Shown here piece by piece: positions 1 to 9,189 of a stretch of DNA of 64,000 nucleotides (positions are counted from its first letter, which is position 1; the number at the start of each line of letters is the position of its first letter). The notes under the pieces were generated by a model, which saw only the letters and a program-made list of their open reading frames with translations, was not told where the DNA came from and did no database searches. The position numbers and the translations under genes were made by a program. This DNA is from Streptomyces sp. NBC_01497 (GTDB taxonomy: Bacteria > Actinomycetota > Actinomycetes > Streptomycetales > Streptomycetaceae): positions 6,262,001-6,326,000 of the forward strand of contig NZ_CP109427.1 of NCBI RefSeq assembly GCF_036250695.1, given 5' to 3'.

Positions 1-38
1 TGGCCCACCTCGACAGCGAGAAGAAGCAGATGAAGTAA
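1..38 (+). CDS. C-terminal tail of an unidentified protein (cut by window start)
   Basis: The last eleven codons of a gene that begins upstream of the window can be read from position 3, ending in the residues AHLDSEKKQMK and a TAA stop. The tail is too short to identify. It lies 8 bp before the TetR-type gene, so the two are probably cotranscribed, and it could be a target of that regulator. Confidence 0.6.
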   Translation, partial: AHLDSEKKQMK

Positions 39-46
39 GGGACCCC

Positions 47-634
47 ATGGCGCCGCCCGAGACCCCCCTGACCCCCGAGCGCATCCTCGCGGCCACCGAG
101 GACGTGCTGCGCCGCTACGGTCCGGCCAAGGCCACGGTCGTGGACGTCGCCCGCGCGCTGGGGGTCAGCCACGGCAGTGTCTACCGCCACTTCCGTACGA
201 AGGCGGCGCTGCGCGAGGCGGTCACGAGACGCTGGCTCGACCCCGAGGACGGCGAACTGTCACGGATCGCCGCCGGCGAGGGCCCCGCGGAGGACCGGCT
301 GCGGCGCTGGCTGACAGGCCTGTTCACGGCGAAGCGGAGCTGGGCGTGCGACGACCCGGAGATCTTCGCCACGTTCCTGGAGCTGGCACGGGAGGACAGC
401 GCCACGGTCGCCCGGCACGTCGCGAGCCTCGTGGAGCAACTGGAGACGATCGTGACGAGCGGGGTCGCCGCCGGTGAGTTCGCCGTGCGCGACCCGGCGG
501 CGGCGGCGCGGGCCCTGTGGGACGCGACGGAGCGCTTCCACAACCCGGTCCACGCCTCGGAGTGGGCGAAGCCGGAGATCGACCGGGACTTCCAAGCGGT
601 GTGCGAGCTGCTGCTGCGAGGGCTGCGCGCCTAG
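47..634 (+). CDS. TetR/AcrR-family transcriptional regulator
   Basis: A 195-residue protein with the layout of a one-domain TetR repressor. Residues about 10-55 form the DNA-binding domain, with the typical helix-turn-helix TVVDVARALGVSHGSVYRHF followed by TKAALREAV. The remaining alpha-helical part would bind a small ligand and form the dimer; its ligand cannot be predicted. The ATG at 47 follows a GGGA stretch and lies 8 bp after the previous stop, which supports this start and a shared transcript. TetR proteins usually repress their own operon or a divergent neighbour; here the upstream gene is the obvious candidate target, but this is inference. Confidence 0.9.
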   Translation: MAPPETPLTPERILAATEDVLRRYGPAKATVVDVARALGVSHGSVYRHFRTKAALREAVTRRWLDPEDGELSRIAAGEGPAEDRLRRWLTGLFTAKRSWACDDPEIFATFLELAREDSATVARHVASLVEQLETIVTSGVAAGEFAVRDPAAAARALWDATERFHNPVHASEWAKPEIDRDFQAVCELLLRGLRA

Positions 635-636
635 GC

Positions 637-679
637 TCTTCCGGTCTCCCTCTTCCGGTCTCCTGGTCTTCCGGTCTCC
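637..679. repeat. Short tandem repeat after the TetR gene
   Basis: The 13-mer TCTTCCGGTCTCC occurs three times, at 637-649, 651-663 and 667-679. The rest of the 299-bp stretch 635-933 is GC-rich and partly low-complexity (repeated GTGCCGGT units near 728-755). No gene, clear promoter or terminator was recognised there. Confidence 0.7.
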
Positions 680-933
680 CGCCGGCAGTGGCGTGCGGGC
701 GGCACCGGGCGGACGAGCGGACGACGCCGGTGCCGGTTCGGTGCCGGTGCCGGCGCCCCCGTGTTTGGGTGCGGGCGTGGGCCTGCCTGCGTGCTGGTCC
801 CGGCGCGGGAGGCGGTGGCGCATCGCGCGGGGCCGCCACCGCATGTTCGCCCGGTACGCACCGGCAGTCGTGGCGTCCACCTGGGAACACCGGTACCAGG
901 CAAGCCCATGGCCGGACAGGCACACTTGTACCC

Positions 934-1773
934 ATGGCGACGGCGGAGTTCGGGCAGGCGGTGCGGCGCTGGCGGGACCGCGTCCCCCCGGAGGCCGCCG
1001 GGCTGCCCGCGGGCGGACACCGGCGGGCGGCCGGGCTGCGCCGGGAGGAGCTGGCCCTGCTCGCCGGGATCTCCGTCGACTACGTCACCCGCCTGGAACA
1101 GGGCCGGGCCTCCAGCCCCTCGGCGCAGGTCGTCGAGGCCCTGGCCAGGGCGCTGCGACTGCCGGCGGCCGAGCGCGCGCACCTGTTCCGGCTGGCGGGC
1201 CTGGCCGCGCCGGGGCCGAAGACCGTCCCGGCCTTCATCTCCCCGAGCGTGCAGCGGCTGCTGGACCGGCTGACCGGGACACCCGTCGCCGTCTACGACG
1301 CCTCCTGGACGCTGCTGCTGGCCAACCCGCCGTACGCGGCGCTGATGGGCGACGGGTCGGGTCGGCGGGGCAACGAACGCAACGCCGTGTGGTGGCATTT
1401 CGTCGGACCGGGCTCACGGGCCCGGCACACGCCCGCGTCACTGCGCCGGTTCGAGGCCGCGCTCGTCGCCGATCTGCGCGCGGTCGCCGGGCACTACCCG
1501 GCCGACCCGCGGCTGCGGCGGCTGGTCGCGGAACTGCGGGAGCACAGCGAGCGGTTCGCCGAGCTGTGGGACTCCGGCACGGTCGGTCAGCACGAGGTCG
1601 CGCGCAAGACCATCGACCACCCCGAGGCGGGTCCGGTGACACTGGACTGCGACGTGCTCACCGTCGCGGGCAGCGACCTGCGGATCATGGTCTACACCGC
1701 GGAACCCGGCACCGAGGACGCCGAACGCCTCGCACTGCTCACGGTGCTCGGCACCCAGGCGCTCGGCGGCTGA
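934..1773 (+). CDS. XRE-type helix-turn-helix regulator with MmyB-like ligand-binding domain
   Basis: A 279-residue protein. Residues about 10-75 are an XRE helix-turn-helix (LRREELALLAGISVDYVTRLEQGR). The following region, from about residue 100 to the end, begins VQRLLDRLTGTPVAVYDASW and matches the MmyB-like domain of many Streptomyces regulators, thought to bind a fatty-acid-like or other small ligand. The frame is open further upstream, but the ATG at 934 gives the usual family start (MATAEFGQAVRRWRD). Such genes often control an adjacent oxidoreductase; here there is none immediately next to it, so the target is unknown. Confidence 0.88.
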   Translation: MATAEFGQAVRRWRDRVPPEAAGLPAGGHRRAAGLRREELALLAGISVDYVTRLEQGRASSPSAQVVEALARALRLPAAERAHLFRLAGLAAPGPKTVPAFISPSVQRLLDRLTGTPVAVYDASWTLLLANPPYAALMGDGSGRRGNERNAVWWHFVGPGSRARHTPASLRRFEAALVADLRAVAGHYPADPRLRRLVAELREHSERFAELWDSGTVGQHEVARKTIDHPEAGPVTLDCDVLTVAGSDLRIMVYTAEPGTEDAERLALLTVLGTQALGG

Positions 1774-1906
1774 GACCCCCACCTACGGCAGGCTCCGCCC
1801 CGCCCTGCCCCGCCTCGCCTCCGCGGAGCCGGCCCCGGGTTCCCACCCCGCAGCCCAGCAGCCCCGCCCCGCAGCCCACCAACCCCAGCCGCAGCACCCG
1901 TCCCCA

Positions 1907-3397
1907 TCATCCGCGGCGGGGCGGCGTGCGCTCCAACTCCCGGCGCGCGGGACCGTCCGGCACCAGCGCCACCGCCTCCCGGGCCCGCGCCCACGCCGTA
2001 CCCCCCGGGTCGGCCCGCGCGAGCAGCCGCGCCAACGCGGCCACCGCCCGCTCGTCGCCCCGCCGCGCCAGGCCCGTCGCGGCCTCCGCCGCCGTCGCGT
2101 CGTCCGGGTCGCGCAGCCGCCGCGCCAGCACCTCCCGTACGCGCCCCTCCGCCCCGTCCGTCGCAGCGAGGGCCGTGACCGCCGTCCGCCGTACCGCCGG
2201 ATCCAGGTCCGTGGCCAGCGCGATCAGCGTGCCGAGGCCCTGCTCGCCCGCGAGCGGGGGAGCGGCCGCGACCCGGCGCCGCACCTCGGGATCCGGGTGG
2301 CCCGCATGCCGGGACACGTCGCCCGGCCGGCAGCCGTGCCGCCCCAGGGCCCGCACCACCGCACCCACCAGTGCGGCCGGCGCCGGTGTCCGCGGTGCCG
2401 GGACCGCCGCGAGCACCTCCCGCAGCGCCTCCACCGCCCGCCCCGACAGGCCGGCCCGGGCGGGCAGCTCCGCCAGCACGTCGGCCGCGAGCGTGCCGCG
2501 CCACTCCTCGGCCGTCCGGCACCAGACAGCCGCCACCTGAAACGTTTCCTCAACGGGCAGCGCGGCCAGCGCCGTCACCGCCTCCCGCCAGTCGTCCCGC
2601 GCCGGATCACGGCAGCGCAGCGCCCGCCGCGCCAGCTCCTCGTACCCGGCCCGCACCCCGAGCCCCGCCTCCAGCACCGTCGCCACCGCCGCGTGCCCGG
2701 TACCCGCCGCCCGGCCCGCCACCGGGGCGCCGTCCCGCAGCAGCTCCACCGTCACGCTCTCCGCGCCGTCCGCGACCGTCCGCCGTACGACCGTCTCGAA
2801 ACCCTCCCCGTACGCGGCTGCCAGCCCCTGCCGCAACTCCCGCTCCACATCACGCCCCAGCCAGTGCCTCGCCTCCGCGAGAGCCGCCTCCCGCCCGCCA
2901 GGATCACCCGAGCCCGCCCCGTGCCGCAGCAGCGCACGCACCGCCGCGGCCGACCCGCGCCGCGCGGCCAGCACCAGCGGCCGCTCCCCGCCGGGACCCG
3001 GCAGGTCCGGGTCGGCGCCGGCCTCCAGCAGCGCCTCCAGCGTGTCCGCGAACCCCTGCACCGCGGCCCACGCCAGCGCCGTGAAGCCGTACGCCTCCCG
3101 CAGGTCCACCTCCGCCCCCGCCGCCAGCAGCGCCCGCACCACCTCCGTGTGCCCGCCGCTCGCCGCGCCGCACAGCGGCAGGTCCCCGGCGTCCTCGCCG
3201 CACGCCCGCTGCGGATCCGCGCCCGCCGCGAGCAGCAGCCGCACCGCCGAAGGACGGTCACCGACCGCCGCCGCGTACAGGGCCGTACGCCCCTCGGCGT
3301 CCACCGCGCACACCGCGCCGGCCGGATCGGCCCGCAGCAGACGTACCAGAGTGTCGTCGGCGCCCCCGAACACCGCCGTGAACAGTTCGTCGTGCAT
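1907..3397 (-). CDS. Ankyrin-repeat and HEAT-repeat protein
   Basis: A 496-residue cytoplasmic protein without signal peptide or membrane segment. Residues about 5-170 contain four to five ankyrin repeats (for example GRTALYAAAVGDRPSAVRLLLAAGADP and GFTALAWAAVQGFADTLEALLEAGADP split over turns). Residues about 310-480 look like HEAT-type helical repeats (DPEVRRRVAAAPPLA, DPAVRRTAVTALAATD, AATGLARRGDERAVAALARLL). Both repeat types are protein-binding scaffolds; no catalytic motif is seen. It lies 18 bp behind the HExxH gene on the same strand, so the two are probably one operon and may act together. The partner is not known. Confidence 0.85.
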   Translation of the reverse strand: MHDELFTAVFGGADDTLVRLLRADPAGAVCAVDAEGRTALYAAAVGDRPSAVRLLLAAGADPQRACGEDAGDLPLCGAASGGHTEVVRALLAAGAEVDLREAYGFTALAWAAVQGFADTLEALLEAGADPDLPGPGGERPLVLAARRGSAAAVRALLRHGAGSGDPGGREAALAEARHWLGRDVERELRQGLAAAYGEGFETVVRRTVADGAESVTVELLRDGAPVAGRAAGTGHAAVATVLEAGLGVRAGYEELARRALRCRDPARDDWREAVTALAALPVEETFQVAAVWCRTAEEWRGTLAADVLAELPARAGLSGRAVEALREVLAAVPAPRTPAPAALVGAVVRALGRHGCRPGDVSRHAGHPDPEVRRRVAAAPPLAGEQGLGTLIALATDLDPAVRRTAVTALAATDGAEGRVREVLARRLRDPDDATAAEAATGLARRGDERAVAALARLLARADPGGTAWARAREAVALVPDGPARRELERTPPRRG

Positions 3398-3415
3398 GTC
3401 GTCGTCTCAGGATCT

Positions 3416-4309
3416 TCAGGTGTCGCACTCCAGCACCGTGCGGCACAGCCCGCACCGCGCCCTGACCCGCCCCCGCACCGGTACCCGGATGCGCTGATGG
3501 CATGTGGGACATTCGAACGCCACCCGGGGGCCGTCCCGCAGCGCCTCGAACGCGTACGGCGCCGCCGGATCACCCGGCGCGCCGGGATGCTCCAGCGCGT
3601 ACCTGCGCTCCCGCGCGTAACGGTGCCGGCCCACCCGGCCCGCCGTCGTCAGCGGCGGCTGCCGCTCGTCGCGCAGCGCACGCGCCGCGCCGCGCGTGTA
3701 CGCCTCGTACCCCTGCGGGCTGGTGAACCAGATCCGCGGGTCCTCCCCGAACACCGCCGCCCGCTTCGCCAGTACGTAACCGAACTCCTCCGGGGTCAGG
3801 TAGCCGAGCTTCTGGCTGGAGTCGCGGTCCTCCCGGTACGCGTCCAGCAGCAGCCAGCCCGCCCCCAGGTACGTCGTCGCGGTGTCCGTCAGGATCTCGT
3901 TCGCACGGGTGCCGGGGAAGGAGAGCCCCAGCCGGTGCAGCAGCACATGCGTGATCTCGTGCGCCAGCGCGGCCCCGATGTCCCGGCGGTACCTGCGGAA
4001 CCGGTCGTTCAGCTCGATGAAGTACTCCGGCCCCGCCGTCAGTTCGACACTCGCCGCGTCCTCCATCTCCTGGAAGCTCACCATGATCCGCGCGTCCGGC
4101 AGCCCCAGCTGCCGCACCAGCGCGCGGGCCACCCGCTGCGTGCCCAGGTGCAGATCGTCCAGATCGGAGAAGGCCACATCGGCCGGCGCCACACTCGCCG
4201 CGTACGCCAGGACGCCGTCGGACGTCAGCCGCCGGTACAGCGCCGTGATGGCCGCCCGGGCGGTGTCGAGATGCGGAAAACCGTGCACGACCCCGGTGCC
4301 GTTCGCCAC
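3416..4309 (-). CDS. HExxH metallopeptidase-like protein with C-terminal zinc ribbon
   Basis: Reading from a GTG at 4309, which follows a GGGGGCAGGG ribosome-binding site, the protein has 297 residues. Near residue 115 it has AHEITHVLLH, a zinc-binding HExxH motif, followed about 20 residues later by ANEILTDTATTYLGAG, whose glutamate could be the third ligand as in gluzincin-like peptidases. The C-terminus has four cysteines (CPTCHQ and CGLC) in a zinc-ribbon arrangement. No signal peptide is seen, so it is probably cytoplasmic. The frame stays open to 4723, but that extension is Arg/Pro/Gly-rich shadow sequence. Substrate unknown; the downstream ankyrin/HEAT gene may be its partner. Confidence 0.78.
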   Translation of the reverse strand: MANGTGVVHGFPHLDTARAAITALYRRLTSDGVLAYAASVAPADVAFSDLDDLHLGTQRVARALVRQLGLPDARIMVSFQEMEDAASVELTAGPEYFIELNDRFRRYRRDIGAALAHEITHVLLHRLGLSFPGTRANEILTDTATTYLGAGWLLLDAYREDRDSSQKLGYLTPEEFGYVLAKRAAVFGEDPRIWFTSPQGYEAYTRGAARALRDERQPPLTTAGRVGRHRYARERRYALEHPGAPGDPAAPYAFEALRDGPRVAFECPTCHQRIRVPVRGRVRARCGLCRTVLECDT

Positions 4310-4479
4310 GCCCTGCCCCCTCCACCCGTCCTGCGGGCCCGCCCGTTCCCGTGTCCCCCGAGGCGGCCGGCCGTCCTCCACTGTACGGCGGGGACCCGCG
4401 CGCTGCCGGGGCCCTCCTGCGCGGCGCGCTACGGACCCGGCACGGGCCCGGGGACCCGCCGCCCCGTGCGGTGCCGGCC

Positions 4480-4629
4480 CCTCCTCGAAGGGGGCGGCCG
4501 GGGTGGTGCGATCCTCCCTCCTCGAAGGCGCGTCGTACGGGGTGGTGCGGTCCCGGCACTCCGCGGGCCTCCCGCCCCGGGCCTCCCCCCGGGCGGTACC
4601 GTCCCGGGGCACCCGGGGCACCCGGGGAG
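4480..4629. repeat. Direct repeats in the divergent intergenic region
   Basis: The 430-bp stretch 4310-4740 separates the protease-like gene from the divergent pepN and holds no convincing gene. It contains a roughly 38-bp imperfect direct repeat: CCTCCTCGAAGG at 4480-4491 and 4517-4528, each followed by GGGGTGGTGCG(A/G)TC, ending near 4512 and 4552. Three tandem 9-mers CCCGGGG(C/A)(A/G) lie at 4603-4629. Promoters for both genes must lie here, but no clear -10/-35 pair was found. Confidence 0.6.
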
Positions 4630-4740
4630 CCCACCGGCCCCGCACGCCCCGAACACCACCCGTCACCGCCCGCAGCCCTCGGCAAGCAGTGCGACGAACC
4701 GTGCTGCGCGGGCTGCCCCGCATCGGGCAGCATGGCCCCC

Positions 4741-7248
4741 ATGTCCGTACTGACGCGCGACGAAGCGCGAACCCGAGCCCAGCTGATCGACGTACACCGG
4801 TACGCCATCGCCCTCGATGTCACCACCGGCAGCGAGACCTTCGACTCCCGTACCGTCATCCACTTCACCGCACACGCGGCCGGGGACACCTTCGTCGAGC
4901 TCAAGCCCGCCACCCTGCGAGCCCTCGCCCTCGACGGGCACGACCTCGACCCGGCGGCACTCGAAGGCAACCGGTACCCGCTCACCGGCCTCACCCCCGG
5001 CGAGCACGAACTGCGCGTCGACGCGGACATGCGCTACTCGCACACCGGCGAGGGCATGCACCGCTTCACCGACCCCACCGACGGCGAGACGTACCTCTAC
5101 ACCCAGCTGTTCATGGAGGACGTCCAACGGGTCTTCGCCGCCTTCGACCAGCCCGACCTCAAGGCCGTCTTCGAGATGACGGTCACCGCCCCCGAGACGT
5201 GGACCGTCCTCGGAAACGGAGTCGCCACCCACACCGGCGGCGGCCGGTGGACCCTCGCCGCGACCCCCCTCATCTCCACCTACCTCGTCGCCGTCGCCAT
5301 CGGCCCCTGGCACTCCGTACGCACCGAACACGCGGGCATCCCCTTCGGCATCCACTGCCGCCGGTCGCTGGCCACCCACCTCACCGAGGACGCCGACGAG
5401 ATCCTCGGTATCACCCGCGCCTGCTTCGACCGCTACCACGAGAAGTTCGAGGAGCCCTACCCGTTCGACTCCTACGACCAGGCGTTCGTCCCCGAGTTCA
5501 ACGCCGGCGCCATGGAGAACCCCGGACTCGTCACCTTCCGCGACGACTTCGTCTACCGCTCCGCCGTCACCGACACCGAACGCCAGACCCGCGGCATGGT
5601 CATCGCCCACGAGATGGCACACATGTGGTTCGGCGACCTGGTCACCCTCGCCTGGTGGGACGACATCTGGCTCAACGAGTCCTTCGCCGAGTACATGGGC
5701 TACCAGACCCTCGCCGAAGCCACCCGCTTCCACGACACCTGGGTCGACTTCGCCATCGGCCGCAAGCCCTGGGGCTACGACGCCGACCAGCGCCCCAGCA
5801 CCCACCCCGTCGCCCCCGAGCACGACGCCGTGCCCGACACCGCGTCCGCCATGCTCAACTTCGACGGCATCTCCTACGCCAAGGGCGCGTCCGCACTGCG
5901 GCAACTCGTCGCCTGGCTCGGTGAGAAGGACTTCCTCGCCGGTGTGAACAACCACATCTCGCGGCACAAGTACGGCAACGCCACCCTCGCCGACTTCGTC
6001 GACTCCCTCGCCCGCGCCACCGACCGCGACGTCCACGCCTGGGCCGCCGCCTGGCTGCGCACCACCGGCGTCGACACCCTCACCCCGCGCATCACCGGCA
6101 CCGACACCGACTGGACCCTCACCGTCGGCCACGACGGCAGCCGCCCCCACCGCGTCGCCGTGGCCACCTACGACCTCGACATCGTCGACGCCGGGCGCCT
6201 CGTGGCCCGCGACCGCATCGAACGCGACGTGCCCGCCGACGGCGACGGCGCGCCCACCACCCTGCCCGGCCGCCGCCCCGCCCTCGTGGTCCTCAACGAC
6301 AGCGACCTCACCTACGCCAAGATCCGGCTCGACCCCGGCTCCTGGGACACCGCGCTCAGCGCGCTGTCCTCCGTCCCCGACCCGCTCACCCGCGCCGTCG
6401 TGTGGAACGCGGCCCGCGACATGGTCCGCGACGGCGAACTCGCCCCCGCCACCTACCTCGAAGCCGCCCGTGCCCACCTCCCGCACGAGAGCGACCTCGC
6501 CCTCGTCCAAGGGGTCCTCACCTTCGCGAGCGGGCAGATCACCGCCCGCTACACCGCCCCCGAGAAGCGGCCCGCCGCCCTCGCCACCCTCACCTCCCTG
6601 TGCCGTGACCTCATCCGCCGCACCGAGGACGGCAACGACCCGGGCCTGCGCCTCACCGCCGTACGGCACTTCATCGATACCGCCACCCAACCCGACGGCA
6701 TCCACGACTGGTTCACCAGTGGCCACGTCCCCGGCGGCCCCGAACTCGACCCCGAACTGCGCTGGCGCGTCCTGACCCGCCTCGCCGTCCTCGGCGCCGC
6801 GTCCGAGAAGGACATCGACGCGGAACTCGCCCGCGACCCCAGCGCCAGCGGCCAGGAAGGAGCGGCCCGCTGCCGCGCCGCCCTGCCCGACCCGGCCGCC
6901 AAGGACGCCGCCTGGGCCCGCCTCTTCGACGGCGACGACCTCTCCAACTACCTCTTCACCGCCGTCGCCCAGGGGTTCTGGCAGCCCGAACAGGCCGACC
7001 TCGTCGCCGGGTTCGTACCCCGCTACTTCCCCGCGGCCGTCGCGCTCGGCGCGCGCAGGGGACCCGCCATCGCGGACGCCGCCGGACGGTACGCCTTCCC
7101 CGCGCCCGCCGTCGACGAGACCACACTGCGCCTCGGCACCGAATGCCTCGACACCGCGGACATGATCCCCGCGCTGCGCCGCAAGCTCACCGACCAACTC
7201 GACGACCTGCGCCGCGCGCTGCACGTCAGAAAGGCGAGCATCGGCTGA
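4741..7248 (+). CDS. pepN: Aminopeptidase N (M1 family)
   Basis: A zinc aminopeptidase that removes N-terminal residues from peptides in the cytoplasm. The 835-residue length fits actinobacterial PepN. It has the exopeptidase motif GAMEN (within FNAGAMENPGLVTF, near residue 255) and the zinc site HEMAHMWFGDL followed by NESFAEYMG, giving HExxH plus the third glutamate ligand. The C-terminal half is the ERAP1-like helical domain. The start MSVLTRDEARTRAQLIDV is the usual family N-terminus; an ATG nine bases upstream at 4732 is the alternative. No obvious Shine-Dalgarno sequence precedes either. It is transcribed alone and ends before a hairpin at 7271-7290. Confidence 0.97.
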   Translation: MSVLTRDEARTRAQLIDVHRYAIALDVTTGSETFDSRTVIHFTAHAAGDTFVELKPATLRALALDGHDLDPAALEGNRYPLTGLTPGEHELRVDADMRYSHTGEGMHRFTDPTDGETYLYTQLFMEDVQRVFAAFDQPDLKAVFEMTVTAPETWTVLGNGVATHTGGGRWTLAATPLISTYLVAVAIGPWHSVRTEHAGIPFGIHCRRSLATHLTEDADEILGITRACFDRYHEKFEEPYPFDSYDQAFVPEFNAGAMENPGLVTFRDDFVYRSAVTDTERQTRGMVIAHEMAHMWFGDLVTLAWWDDIWLNESFAEYMGYQTLAEATRFHDTWVDFAIGRKPWGYDADQRPSTHPVAPEHDAVPDTASAMLNFDGISYAKGASALRQLVAWLGEKDFLAGVNNHISRHKYGNATLADFVDSLARATDRDVHAWAAAWLRTTGVDTLTPRITGTDTDWTLTVGHDGSRPHRVAVATYDLDIVDAGRLVARDRIERDVPADGDGAPTTLPGRRPALVVLNDSDLTYAKIRLDPGSWDTALSALSSVPDPLTRAVVWNAARDMVRDGELAPATYLEAARAHLPHESDLALVQGVLTFASGQITARYTAPEKRPAALATLTSLCRDLIRRTEDGNDPGLRLTAVRHFIDTATQPDGIHDWFTSGHVPGGPELDPELRWRVLTRLAVLGAASEKDIDAELARDPSASGQEGAARCRAALPDPAAKDAAWARLFDGDDLSNYLFTAVAQGFWQPEQADLVAGFVPRYFPAAVALGARRGPAIADAAGRYAFPAPAVDETTLRLGTECLDTADMIPALRRKLTDQLDDLRRALHVRKASIG

Positions 7249-7270
7249 CACCGGGCCGCACGCTCCCGCA

Positions 7271-7290
7271 GCGGGCCCTCAGAGGCCCGC
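7271..7290. terminator. Hairpin after pepN
   Basis: GCGGGCC at 7271-7277 pairs with GGCCCGC at 7284-7290 around a six-base loop, 22 bp after the pepN stop. There is no T-tract, which is usual for GC-rich actinomycete terminators. Confidence 0.5.
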
Positions 7291-7312
7291 CGCGGGGGGC
7301 GCCCACCGGGCC

Positions 7313-7541
7313 GGTGCCGTACCGCGCATCCCGCGCATCCCCGCGCACCGCACCTCCCGCGCAGCGGCGCCGACCGCTACGCGGTACGCCGGTGCCGTAC
7401 CGCGCATCCCGCGCACCGGGCGCCGTCCGTCCCGCGCACCGGGCGCCGACCGCGCCCGAGCCGTACCGCGCGCCACCCGTCCCCGGCAGGGCCACCGGCG
7501 TCCACCGTGCCGGAGCCGTACCGCGCACCACCGCGCATCCC
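7313..7541. repeat. Low-complexity intergenic repeats (GCCGTACCGCGCA family)
   Basis: The 480-bp stretch 7249-7728 has no gene. The 25-mer beginning GGTGCCGTACCGCGCAT is identical at 7313-7337 and 7391-7415; shorter copies of the core GCCGTACCGCG occur near 7460 and 7514. The 18-mer CCCGCGCACCGGGCGCCG is repeated at 7408-7425 and 7431-7448. No iron-box-like operator (TTAGGTTAGGCTAACCTAA type) was found before the decarboxylase gene at 7729. Confidence 0.65.
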
Positions 7542-7728
7542 ACGCACCGTACGTCCCCCCGGCCCCGGGCCGGTGGTGGCGTCCGTCCCCACCGGGGCGG
7601 ACGCCCTCACCCGCGCCGGGCACCGCTGTCCGCCCGACACCCGGAACCGCACAAAACCCGCCAGGGCAATACCCCGTCCGGGTGCCGGTCGTTGGACACG
7701 GTGACGCCGTCCACGCAGAAGGGCCAGG

Positions 7729-9189
7729 ATGACCACGCCGCCGCACCCCCCGACACCCGGCACCGCGCTGCCACCGCTCGCGGGCGGCACCCACGGCCCC
7801 GACGCGCTGCGGCCCCTCGTCGCCACCGTCCTCGACGCCCTCGCGGCGGGCGCCGCGGAACGCCAGGGCAGGCCCCTGCCCGCCGGGGGCCCCGACGTCA
7901 CCGCCGCACAGGTCCTCGCCGCCGCCACTCCCGTCCTGCCCGAACTCGGCGCGGGCGCCGGCGAAGCCCTCACCACCCTCGTCCACAGCCTCGCCGCCGG
8001 CGCCGCCGACCCCGGACACCCGCTCTGCGCCGCCCACCTGCACACCCCGCCCCTCGCCGTCGCCGTGGCCGCCGACCTCGCCGCCTCCGCGCTCAACCAG
8101 TCACTGGACTCCTGGGACCAGGCCCCGGCCGCGGCCGCCCTCGAAGCACTCGTCACCCGCGCCCTCGCCGACGAGGTCTACCGGGATGCCGCCCCCCACC
8201 ACGCGCCCGCGCCGGACGCCCTCGTCACCACCGGCGGCACCGAGTCCAACCAACTCGCCCTCCTGCTCGCCCGGGAACGCCACGCCCGCACCTGTGGCGG
8301 CGTCCAGGTCATCACCGGCGAACACACCCACCACTCCCTCACGCGCGCCGCCTGGCTGCTGGGCCTGCCCGAACCCGTCGCCGTGCCCGCCCCCGGCGGC
8401 ACCCTCGACCTGGCCGCCCTCGACGACGCCCTCACCACGCTGCGCGGCCCCCTCCTCGTCGCCGCCACCGCGGGCACCACCGACACCGGAGCCATCGACC
8501 CGCTCTCCGCCGTCGCCGACCTCTGCGAACGCCACGGCGCGCAGCTCCACGTCGACGCCGCCTACGGCGGCCCCCTGATCTTCAGCAACCGCCGCAAGCA
8601 CCTCCTCGACGGCCTCGCCCGCGCCCACTCCGTCACTCTCGACCTGCACAAACTCGGCTGGCAACCGGTCGCCGCGGGACTCCTCGCCGTGCCCGACACC
8701 GCGCTCCTCGCGCCCCTCGGCCACACCGCCGACTACCTCAACGCCGACGACGACACCGAGGCAGGACTGCCCGACCTCCTCGGCCGCTCCCTGCGCACCA
8801 CCCGCCGCCCCGACATCCTCAAGATCGCCGTCACCCTGCGCGCCCTTGGCCGCAGTGGACTCGGCTCCCTCGTCGACCACCTCTGCGACACCGCCGAGGA
8901 ACTCGCGGAAGCCATCGACAAACACCCCCGGCTCGAACTCTACGAACGCCCCACCCTCACCACCGTCCTCTTCCGGCCGGCCGGGGCGCCCGACGCCACC
9001 GTCGCCGCCATCCGCCGGACCCTGCTCACCGAGGGCACCGCCGTACTGGGCCGGGCCCGCGCCGGCGGCCGGCTCTGGCTCAAGACCACCCTCCTCAACC
9101 CCCACACCACCCCCGACGACCTCACCGGACTGCTGACCCGTGTGGAGGCACTCGGGGACACCCTCCTGGAAGGCAGTTCACCCCGATGA
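7729..9189 (+). CDS. PLP-dependent amino acid decarboxylase, DesA-like
   Basis: A 486-residue group II pyridoxal-phosphate decarboxylase. Key features are TTGGTESNQLAL (phosphate-binding region), HTHHS with the histidine that stacks on PLP, the DAAYGGP aspartate that contacts the PLP nitrogen, and LDLHKLGWQP with the Schiff-base lysine. This architecture is shared with DesA, which decarboxylates lysine to cadaverine for desferrioxamine; related enzymes use ornithine or 2,4-diaminobutyrate. The next gene, an N-hydroxylase, overlaps its stop by 4 bp, so the pair probably makes an N-hydroxylated diamine. The substrate cannot be fixed from sequence. An AGGGCCAGG stretch precedes the ATG. Confidence 0.9.
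   Translation: MTTPPHPPTPGTALPPLAGGTHGPDALRPLVATVLDALAAGAAERQGRPLPAGGPDVTAAQVLAAATPVLPELGAGAGEALTTLVHSLAAGAADPGHPLCAAHLHTPPLAVAVAADLAASALNQSLDSWDQAPAAAALEALVTRALADEVYRDAAPHHAPAPDALVTTGGTESNQLALLLARERHARTCGGVQVITGEHTHHSLTRAAWLLGLPEPVAVPAPGGTLDLAALDDALTTLRGPLLVAATAGTTDTGAIDPLSAVADLCERHGAQLHVDAAYGGPLIFSNRRKHLLDGLARAHSVTLDLHKLGWQPVAAGLLAVPDTALLAPLGHTADYLNADDDTEAGLPDLLGRSLRTTRRPDILKIAVTLRALGRSGLGSLVDHLCDTAEELAEAIDKHPRLELYERPTLTTVLFRPAGAPDATVAAIRRTLLTEGTAVLGRARAGGRLWLKTTLLNPHTTPDDLTGLLTRVEALGDTLLEGSSPR

Noticed and set aside
474..2540. Very long open frame across the TetR, XRE and ankyrin genes
   Set aside because: It is a GC-rich shadow with Arg/Pro/Gly/Ala composition and no domain; three real genes explain the same bases.
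4663..7251. 862-codon open frame opposite pepN
   Set aside because: It is the antisense shadow of pepN, made almost only of Gly, Val, Glu, Ala and Asp; the M1 peptidase motifs on the plus strand are decisive.
7313..7541. CRISPR-like repeats in the intergenic region
   Set aside because: Repeat copies are unevenly spaced, degenerate and GC-biased, and no cas gene is near. It is low-complexity sequence.
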